51,455 nucleotides of DNA from assembly GCA_002753515.1 (NCBI GenBank), contig PEAK01000027.1:1-51455 (forward strand), given 5' to 3'. Shown here one piece after another: positions 45,092-51,455 of this stretch. Each line of letters opens with the position of its first letter. Position 1 is the first letter of the stretch. Source of the DNA: Magnetococcales bacterium (lineage in GTDB: Bacteria > Pseudomonadota > Magnetococcia > Magnetococcales > UBA8363). The notes beneath the pieces were generated by a model that saw only the letters and a list, made by a program, of their open reading frames with translations, was not told the DNA's origin and did not search any database. The position numbers and the translations under genes are program-made.

Positions 45092-47910
45092 CACACTTCC
45101 CATCGGGCGATACCTTGAACGTGCGGTACCGCGTCCGTTTGTCGGTCGCGTTGTGGATCGTGCTGGGTTTTCTGCTGATCCCGCTCCACGAGGCACGCGC
45201 CTTTTTCACCACCCTGAAATATTCGACCGCCGATCATGGAAACCGGGAAGTTTTTTCGTTTGCCATCCCCCCCGGGGCACAAAAACCAACTCTGGAACTC
45301 AAAGAACCCGACCAATTGCTGCTGACCATACCCGATATTTTGGCGCTGCCGGCCAGCGCCTTCAAGCTCAGCCAATCCAAATGGGTTAAAACCTTCTCGG
45401 TGGAAACCATTCCCCAAAAGAAAATGGGGCTCTGGGTCACCTTGGGGCTGAAAAAAAGCAATCTGAGTTTCCGCGAATCCCTGGGAGCTGAAGATCCGGT
45501 CAATGGTTCGGTGTTCCAATTCGAGATCGACGAACAACCCAAGCCGGACCCCGCCAGCCCCATGCGTATCAAGGAGGGGCTCATTCTCCCGGGGCGCGAT
45601 GGCACTTTGTTTGTCATTTCACACACCGGATCCACCGAAATTCAGAAAAATTTGGAAAAGGGCAGCAATCCGGTGGTGCGCATCCACATGAAAGCGGCAC
45701 GCCTCGCCGATACCTGGCGACCTGTCAATCCCGCCGGCCTGGTGGAAAATATTTTCGTCTATGAATTCCCTGAAGGTCATGCCGAGCTGGAAGTGTTGCT
45801 CAACGAGAAAGCCAACAGCGTCCACTTCCACGAAAGCACCAAGTCGGGTTATTTCATCGTCGAGATCCTCGGGGCACGGGACATCGGTCGCAGCAACGAT
45901 GCCAAGCAAATCATCGCGATGCGGGAAGCCGATTTGGAAAAGGGGATTGTCAAACCTTTGAATCGCTTATTCCCCCTGTACGAACCGGGTACCGAAAAGA
46001 AGGTCCTGGCCGGTAAAAGCATCACGGAAGATTTTTTTTGGAAAGAGGCACGCAAGTTGGAACAGGACCACCATTATGACAAAGCGCGGGGGTTCCTGGG
46101 CAATCTGCTGGAAGTGTTCCCCGACACCCCCAATCGGGAAGTCATTGATTTCTGGCGTCTCGACCTCGCCCGGCAGATGGATTGGAAACCCGGATGGCTG
46201 CTCAATGAATTGGAAGCGGCGAACGCTCGCCACCCCAATTCCGCCAACTATGCCCAGCACCGCCTTTGGGAATTGCGTCTCCTCAACGATGCCGGTCGTT
46301 ACGAAAGCGCCTTGGGGATGATGTGGGACCCCAACCTCCCCAGGGAAAAAGGGGCGTTGTGGCTGGAACGCGCCAAGGCCAATATCGGCTTGGCCAATGC
46401 CCACCCGAATGAGCCCAAATTTTTCAAGGATGCCGAAGAGGCCCTGCAACAACTGCGGACCCTTTCCGGTGGCAAAGGCGAACATGCCGCCCTGGCCCTT
46501 TATCTCCTGGCCGGTTTGCACGACCTGAAGGATGATCGTGACGCCGTTCTGAAGACCCTGGATCAGATCACCCCTGAATTTTTGGCCCATTTGAGCAGGG
46601 ATCCTGATCGCGTCTTGGGAATTGCCGACGATTATTATAAATATGGCAATTATTTCAAGGCATTCAAATACTACGCCATGTTCATGGATGCCTTCCCCAC
46701 CCGAACACAAGCCATTCCCTGGGCCATGCTGCGCGCTGCGGAATCCAGCCATCAAATGTCGCGTAAAGCCGAAGAGAGCAAGGAACCCGTTGCCGCCAAG
46801 GAACACTTCAACGATGCCAAAAGGCTTTTTGACCGGTTGCAAAAACAATATCCAAACTCCGATGCCGCTGTTTGGGGCAAAATTTTTCAATTGTCCCTGG
46901 ACCGGGAACTCTCTTACAAAGAGCGCTTGGAAAAGTTGGATAAAGTCATTAAATCCATAGCCCTTCCCAACGCCCTGGCGGAAGCCTATCTGGCCCGGGC
47001 GGAACTGCTGGGCAAGGATGGACAATATCTCCCGAGCATTGAAACCTTGAACCGTTTGCTCAACATGACGCAAAACATGGCTGTCATCCGTCGGGCCAAC
47101 CGCCTGAAGAAAAATGTCCTTGTCGAAGGGATGACGATTTCCCTGGATGAGGGGCGTCCCGAATTCGCCGCCCTCCTGGGGGAGAGCTACGGACTGGACT
47201 GGCGCAAGGATCCCGAATTCAATCAAGCCCGTGTCCTCCTGGCCGAATCCCTGATGCAGATGGGTAGCAACAAGGCCGCCCTGGAAGTATTGGACAGCAT
47301 GGATGCCAACGCCGCCGAGGCCTTGCGCCAGTTCGGACAATCCATGGAAAAAGAGGATTGGTTGCAGTCGGCACGCAAAGAAGGGAAACTGGGCGGCATC
47401 ATGACCCGGGAAGTGGCCAGGGTTCGCTTGGCAGAGGCGGGTCGTCTGTTGGCCAAAGAGGAGTGGGAGTCGGTGCATCTGTTACTGGATTCCGTGCCGG
47501 AAGGATTGTTGAATGAACGCGATAACGATCAACGTTTGCGTTTCCTGGCCAAAGCGGAATTGGGGCGCGGTCGATTCCCCCATGCGGTCAAACACCTTGA
47601 ATTCCTCCTGGGGAACCGATCGATGGGCGATGGTGCCGATTATTACAGTTACGCCTCGGTGATCCAACTTTGGAAGGGTGACGACAAAGCCCTGGCACCT
47701 TTCATTAAAGTTGCCGACGAAGCCACCGATAAGGAAATACGGGCTTTGGCCAATATACGCGTCGGTGATATCCTCCAGAAGGAAAACAAACTGAACGAGG
47801 CCATCGGTCGTTACCGTCAGGCAGCCGAATTGGTGCCCGGTACAACCTGGGCCAAGGTGTCTGCGGAAAATGCATCACAATTGGAAATGGCTATGAAGGT
47901 CGGCAGGTAA
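45088..47910 (+). CDS. Large exported TPR protein
   Basis: This is a 940-aa protein with an N-terminal signal sequence or anchor (VALWIVLGFLLIPLHEARAF). A beta-rich region follows at about 30-280, perhaps AMIN-like, then many TPR-like helix pairs to the C-terminus (for example DKARGFLGNLLEVFPDTPNRE, and NEAIGRYRQAAELVPG at the end). It is coupled by ATGA overlap to the receiver-less sigma-54 activator and is followed 5 nt later by the second activator. It may act in envelope or flagellar assembly, possibly relaying to the activators. Confidence 0.82.
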   Translation: MTHFPSGDTLNVRYRVRLSVALWIVLGFLLIPLHEARAFFTTLKYSTADHGNREVFSFAIPPGAQKPTLELKEPDQLLLTIPDILALPASAFKLSQSKWVKTFSVETIPQKKMGLWVTLGLKKSNLSFRESLGAEDPVNGSVFQFEIDEQPKPDPASPMRIKEGLILPGRDGTLFVISHTGSTEIQKNLEKGSNPVVRIHMKAARLADTWRPVNPAGLVENIFVYEFPEGHAELEVLLNEKANSVHFHESTKSGYFIVEILGARDIGRSNDAKQIIAMREADLEKGIVKPLNRLFPLYEPGTEKKVLAGKSITEDFFWKEARKLEQDHHYDKARGFLGNLLEVFPDTPNREVIDFWRLDLARQMDWKPGWLLNELEAANARHPNSANYAQHRLWELRLLNDAGRYESALGMMWDPNLPREKGALWLERAKANIGLANAHPNEPKFFKDAEEALQQLRTLSGGKGEHAALALYLLAGLHDLKDDRDAVLKTLDQITPEFLAHLSRDPDRVLGIADDYYKYGNYFKAFKYYAMFMDAFPTRTQAIPWAMLRAAESSHQMSRKAEESKEPVAAKEHFNDAKRLFDRLQKQYPNSDAAVWGKIFQLSLDRELSYKERLEKLDKVIKSIALPNALAEAYLARAELLGKDGQYLPSIETLNRLLNMTQNMAVIRRANRLKKNVLVEGMTISLDEGRPEFAALLGESYGLDWRKDPEFNQARVLLAESLMQMGSNKAALEVLDSMDANAAEALRQFGQSMEKEDWLQSARKEGKLGGIMTREVARVRLAEAGRLLAKEEWESVHLLLDSVPEGLLNERDNDQRLRFLAKAELGRGRFPHAVKHLEFLLGNRSMGDGADYYSYASVIQLWKGDDKALAPFIKVADEATDKEIRALANIRVGDILQKENKLNEAIGRYRQAAELVPGTTWAKVSAENASQLEMAMKVGR

Positions 47911-47915
47911 CCACC

Positions 47916-49295
47916 ATGACGGATCGCAATGAAATCATCCTGATCGGGAGTACCACACCAGCACTGCAAAGACTGGCCGAGCAAGTCAAAGCATCTGGGT
48001 GCCGTCCCATCATCACCCCCTTCGGGGATGAAACCCGAATACGGGTTGGGGGTAGCAGTGTTGGCATGGTCATCGTCGCCCTCGGTCCGGAAAATGAAGC
48101 GCTGGAATGGATACGGGAAATCAATTTTCTCTATCGTGGTCTCCCCGTCTTGGCCGCAGCCGTTCAAGGCAGCGTCACCGGAGCCAGGGAAGCTATTGGC
48201 GTCGGAGCTGCCGACTACATCTTACTGCCCATCGAGGACGATCTCCTCAAAACCCACTTGAGCAATTATCTGGCCCGCTATTTTGACCCGGAACTGGGCA
48301 ATGGTCGTCGCCTGCTCTCCAGCGATCCCAACATGAAGCGGCTGCTCAACCAGATCCGGCGCGTGGGCAAATCCCAGGCAACGGTTCTCATCCAAGGGGA
48401 AAGTGGCACTGGCAAAGAGTTGATCGCCCGTTTCGTCCATCAAGTATCGGACCGCTCCAGCCAAGCCTTCGTCGCGCTCAATTGCGCCGCCCTGCCGGAA
48501 AATCTATTGGAATCGGAATTGTTCGGCCACTCCAAAGGGGCCTTCACAGGAGCCATCACCGATCGCAAAGGTAAATTCTTGCAAGCCAACGGCGGGACGA
48601 TTTTTCTCGATGAAATTTCGGAAATGTCCCTCAACCTCCAGGCCAAACTGTTGCGCGTCCTTCAGGAACGCGAAGTCGATCCGGTTGGGGGTCGCGGAGC
48701 CGTTCCCCTGGATGTCCGCGTGGTCGCCTCGACCAACCGCGACCTCAAGGAATGGGCCGAGGATGGCAAGTTTCGTGAAGATCTCTATTATCGGCTTAAC
48801 GTTTTCCCCGTCTCACTGCCCCCCTTGCGCAAGCGCCCGGGCGATATCCTATTGTTGGCCAACCATTTCCGTAAACGGTTCATCGCCGAACTGGGGCGCA
48901 ACGACATCCCCTTTTCCGCATCCGCCTTGGCCGCCATGGAAAACTATTCCTGGCCGGGTAACATTCGCGAGCTGGAAAATGTCATTCAGCGCGCCTTGTT
49001 GATGGCCGAGGGGCGCACTGTCGAACCCGAAGATTTAATGATTGACTACGACCCCGGTGCCGAAGACGATGATGATGCGCCAATCCCCTCGGGTCACCAG
49101 CACAGTGCCGTGCCGCTGGGTGACAATGCCGAGGCCATTCGCCTGCCCATCGGCACCACGGTGCGGGAAATGGAAGAAATCCTCATTCATCGCACACTCG
49201 ATGAGGTCAATGGCAACCGGACCCGGGCTGCGGAACTCCTGGGGATTTCCATACGCACACTGCGTAACAAATTGAATGAATACGCCACCCGCTGA
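47916..49295 (+). CDS. FlbD/FlrC-like sigma-54 activator with degenerate receiver
   Basis: This is a 459-aa enhancer-binding protein. An N-terminal receiver-like fold (about 1-120) lacks the phospho-acceptor Asp: the expected position reads MVIVALGPENE. The AAA+ core has GESGTGKE, the intact GAFTGA loop and IFLDEISE. The C-terminal HTH (GNRTRAAELLGISIRTLRNK) is typical of FlbD, FlrC and FleR, which switch on late flagellar operons. It overlaps the following lipoprotein gene by 20 nt. Confidence 0.9.
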   Translation: MTDRNEIILIGSTTPALQRLAEQVKASGCRPIITPFGDETRIRVGGSSVGMVIVALGPENEALEWIREINFLYRGLPVLAAAVQGSVTGAREAIGVGAADYILLPIEDDLLKTHLSNYLARYFDPELGNGRRLLSSDPNMKRLLNQIRRVGKSQATVLIQGESGTGKELIARFVHQVSDRSSQAFVALNCAALPENLLESELFGHSKGAFTGAITDRKGKFLQANGGTIFLDEISEMSLNLQAKLLRVLQEREVDPVGGRGAVPLDVRVVASTNRDLKEWAEDGKFREDLYYRLNVFPVSLPPLRKRPGDILLLANHFRKRFIAELGRNDIPFSASALAAMENYSWPGNIRELENVIQRALLMAEGRTVEPEDLMIDYDPGAEDDDDAPIPSGHQHSAVPLGDNAEAIRLPIGTTVREMEEILIHRTLDEVNGNRTRAAELLGISIRTLRNKLNEYATR

Positions 49296-49797
49296 GGTAG
49301 ACGCTCCCAGTGCCGTTGCCGCTCCCCCCACGACGGGATGGGGACGCCGTTTGTGCATCCTTTTTTGTTTGTCCCTGCCTCTGTTCCTGCTCGCCGGTTG
49401 TGGACAGAAGGAGGGTATTGAGACCACCCCGGAACTCCTCGCAGGGGATGGATGGATCGATGCCAGCAAGAGGATCCTGTTCCCATCGATCTATTGGCGC
49501 ACCAAAGCGGCGCAAATGAGCCAACGGATCATCGAAGAGCGTCAACGTCTTCGCGAAACCCAACAAGCCTATCACCAAATTTTGCAGAACCGACGTTTGG
49601 ACATCAATCGTGAAGTGGCATTGGCCCTGAAAGAGGGTCGGGAACCTTCCCTGGCCCGCCGGGATGTCGTTCAACGCTATCGCGATCAACTCAACCCATT
49701 GCGGGATCAATCCAGGCAATGCGGTCGCGCCGTCAATCAGGCAACGGCGTTGATGCTCAAGGCACGGAAAAACCTGGAAATAATCCTGACCCGCTGA
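49276..49797 (+). CDS. Small coiled-coil lipoprotein
   Basis: This 173-aa protein begins with a 25-residue Pro-rich stretch, then a hydrophobic segment ending LLAGC, a lipobox, although unusually far from the N-terminus. The mature part is helical and charged (QRIIEERQRLRETQQAYHQ, LEIILTR), a probable coiled coil. The overlap with the flagellar-type activator suggests cotranscription. A shorter start inside the hydrophobic part is possible. Function unknown. Confidence 0.7.
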   Translation: MNTPPAEVDAPSAVAAPPTTGWGRRLCILFCLSLPLFLLAGCGQKEGIETTPELLAGDGWIDASKRILFPSIYWRTKAAQMSQRIIEERQRLRETQQAYHQILQNRRLDINREVALALKEGREPSLARRDVVQRYRDQLNPLRDQSRQCGRAVNQATALMLKARKNLEIILTR

Positions 49798-49854
49798 TAT
49801 CCGACAATACGGATGCATTGGCGTCTCAAGGATCATACCTGATGGAGGGGGGGC

Positions 49855-49947
49855 ATGCAGCGTCTGTTTATCGTCGTCGGTTTCATTCTGGTAATGATTG
49901 CTACCTCAAGCGCTTCTGCGTGGGCGGGAACCCGTTTATTAAACTGA
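49855..49947 (+). pseudogene. Secreted-protein gene truncated by insertion sequence
   Basis: ATG 49855 has GGAGGGGGG directly upstream and begins a clean signal peptide (MQRLFIVVGFILVMIATSSA, SAWAG cleavage region). The frame stops after 30 codons at TGA 49945-49947, where the sequence becomes AT-rich and IS-like. It is the remnant of a periplasmic or outer-membrane protein gene that was last in the sigma-54 activator operon. The rest probably lies beyond the IS, outside the window. Confidence 0.7.
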
Positions 49948-51455
49948 AGTTCCCCCAAATAAATCATACAACCTATTGAAATTTAAAGATACTATATCTT
50001 GGGAGCATGTGTTTTCTGCCTACATTATGGCTCCAGGATTGATGCCGAGGAGACGAAAAGCCTTTGATTGAAGAGAAGTCTCTTTGGTGATTACAGGAAA
50101 AGTCAAGGTAGTGTCGGCTCCCATGCGTACAGTGTTGTAGCACACCGTTGCCAAATTTGTGAGGAGCGAACGAAAGCTCTGGACCGGAAAACCTGCATCC
50201 GTCTGCTTCCTGGCGGCCTTGTCCAAAGCCTCCTTTGATCGCGTGGACGGGGCCACTGGATCGGGTCGGGATGCCTTGGCTGCAGTCTTGTCATTGTCAT
50301 CAAAAAGCAGAGGAGCCAAGGCTGGGCGCATATGCCATTCCACGTAATAGGCCAGCATGCACAAAAACACATGGGCTTTCACACGTTTGGTCAGGTGATG
50401 GAAAATCGGTCGCACTTTGAGATCAACAGTCTTGATGCTGCGAAATGCGCGCTCAACCCCGGATAAACTCTTGTATATATTGACCACGGCATTGGTCGCA
50501 ATCGCCTCGGTTTCGACGCTGGTGCGGATCACGTAGAACCCGTCGAGCAATCCTTCCTTGGTAATAGCATCTTCCTTTCGCTGCCAGGATAAATTATCGT
50601 CCGTGATGGTGACTTCGAAGTGCTTGGCCATCTTGTATTTGCCAATCACAGCCCCAACCTTCAAGGCGATTTTGTCACGCCCATTGAGCCTTGCTCGCGT
50701 CCGCTGCGTCGCTACTTGGATTTTCTCCAGCTTTTGTTCAGTCACGGCAAGAAGTTCCAGACGTTTTTTCTTTCGTAGAACGGCCAAGTCAGGGTTGCGA
50801 CACACCACCAGTCTTTCTCCCGGATAATCCGGTGAGGTTATTTCGGCCAACCGGCGTTCATCGAACAGCGACGGTTGAAACCTGTCATTGGCAACAAGCG
50901 ATTGGATTTCCGTGGATTTCAGAGCCGTGATCCAGTCAAGCCCTGCTGGTTTCAGATCCTGGGTAATTCGGGCACTGGTGATCATTCCCCGGTCCCCAAC
51001 CAGAATAATTCGGTTCAGATTGAAACGGTTGGCGAGCTTTTCAATCTGGGTGGCAAGGGTCGTTGGATCGGCGGTGTTGCCTTCAAAGACCTCAACAGCG
51101 ACCGGGCAACCTTCAGAATTGCACAACAGGCCAAAGACGATCTGCAATTTGTCCTTTTTTCCATCCCGACTGTAGCCCCGCTTTGCAATCGGGCATTTTT
51201 TCCCTTCAAAATAAGTCGAGGTCAAATCGTATAGTACCAAGTCGCCGTCCTTCAAATGACGCCTTGAAAGGGCTTTTTCAATGCCGGGTTGGCCTTCCAA
51301 CAGGCTGTCCAACGCTGCGTAAAGCTCATCCTCATCTACTTCTACTTTGTCACATTTAACCTTTTGATTTGTTACGGATATGTTACAATATTTGCATCCT
51401 TAAACGCAAGGTCAGGAACTCGAAAAGAATGAGCGGAGCAGACCCACCAACAAAC
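49925..51455. mobile_element. IS1634-family insertion sequence (right end outside window)
   Basis: The element carries a DDE transposase on the minus strand and interrupts the gene at 49855. Its left boundary lies between about 49925 and 49980, where GC-rich host sequence changes to AT-rich sequence. The other boundary lies beyond the window or close to its end, so terminal inverted repeats and target duplication could not be defined. Confidence 0.78.
50020..51312 (-). CDS. IS1634-family transposase, N-terminus lacking or frameshifted
   Basis: This 430-aa DDE transposase of the IS1634 family shows LVLYDLTSTYFEG, YSRDGKKDKLQIVFGLLCN, EVFEGNTADP, ILVGDRGMITSARI and the C-terminal AFRSIKTVDLKVRPIFHH with the acidic catalytic residues. 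Family members are usually about 550-600 aa. The frame can be extended upstream only to a stop near 51400 and the missing N-terminal about 130 residues are not in this frame. Either a frameshift lies near 51380 or this copy is truncated. TTG 51312 is a nominal start. Confidence 0.85.
   Translation of the reverse strand: MDSLLEGQPGIEKALSRRHLKDGDLVLYDLTSTYFEGKKCPIAKRGYSRDGKKDKLQIVFGLLCNSEGCPVAVEVFEGNTADPTTLATQIEKLANRFNLNRIILVGDRGMITSARITQDLKPAGLDWITALKSTEIQSLVANDRFQPSLFDERRLAEITSPDYPGERLVVCRNPDLAVLRKKKRLELLAVTEQKLEKIQVATQRTRARLNGRDKIALKVGAVIGKYKMAKHFEVTITDDNLSWQRKEDAITKEGLLDGFYVIRTSVETEAIATNAVVNIYKSLSGVERAFRSIKTVDLKVRPIFHHLTKRVKAHVFLCMLAYYVEWHMRPALAPLLFDDNDKTAAKASRPDPVAPSTRSKEALDKAARKQTDAGFPVQSFRSLLTNLATVCYNTVRMGADTTLTFPVITKETSLQSKAFRLLGINPGAIM

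Overview
The window looks like a chromosomal segment of a motile Gram-negative proteobacterium. It has flagellar export genes, cheB/cheR, an outer-membrane TolC protein and two sigma-54 activators of flagellar-regulator type. The fused YlxR-L7Ae protein and the order rimP-nusA-ylxR-infB-DUF503-rbfA-truB-rpsO-pnp point to an alphaproteobacterium-like lineage. The many TPR proteins and a giant low-complexity protein would fit a Magnetococcales-type bacterium, but that placement is inference from gene content only. No rRNA, tRNA or CRISPR was found.

Layout. 1-1376 (-): N-terminus of a very large Pro/Thr/Glu repeat protein that runs off the window. 1811-5398 (+): an XPB-like helicase with a DUF790/Bax1-like nuclease, then a DUF1778-GNAT toxin-antitoxin pair. 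5473-8553: patatin-like lipase, isocitrate-lyase/PEP-mutase family enzyme, GluQ-RS. 8785-15085: cheB, cheR, a secreted coiled-coil protein, an AI-2E family permease, then fliQ-fliR-flhB. 15065-17403 (-): a TolC-like lipoprotein and a periplasmic adaptor without an adjacent pump. 17496-22791 (-): small DUF1640-like protein, an Aas-like protein whose acyltransferase half has lost its catalytic motif, aspS, and a SEC-C/TPR protein. 22999-27286 (+): gltX, a Ser-rich lipoprotein with a long leader, and a ParE/RelE-type TA pair. 27376-39362 (-): TPR-glycosyltransferase protein, then the large transcription/translation operon from rimP to pnp. 39616-39821: a foldback, MITE-like repeat. 39973-41927 (+): an RloA/RloB-like ATPase-effector pair, a candidate anti-phage system with a degenerate TOPRIM-like partner. 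42083-49797: TPR protein, prmB (-), then an overlapping operon of a sigma-54 activator, a 940-residue TPR protein, an FlbD/FlrC-like activator and a small lipoprotein. 49855 to the end: a gene cut after about 30 codons by an IS1634-family element that runs off the window.

How the genes work together. The minus-strand rimP-pnp cluster is a classical translation/RNA-turnover operon with nearly every junction overlapping or tightly spaced. A strong intrinsic terminator about 40 nt upstream of rimP could act as an attenuator. The cheB/cheR and fliQ/fliR/flhB genes serve chemotaxis and flagellar assembly, and the two sigma-54 activators at the right end probably control flagellar or envelope genes. 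Accessory modules (helicase-nuclease pair, two TA systems, RloAB-like pair, foldback repeat, IS element) sit between the housekeeping blocks. The most unusual items are the RloAB-like pair with altered active-site residues, the XPB-DUF790 pair beside a TA module, the Aas homologue with a dead acyltransferase motif, and the foldback element upstream of the nusA operon.
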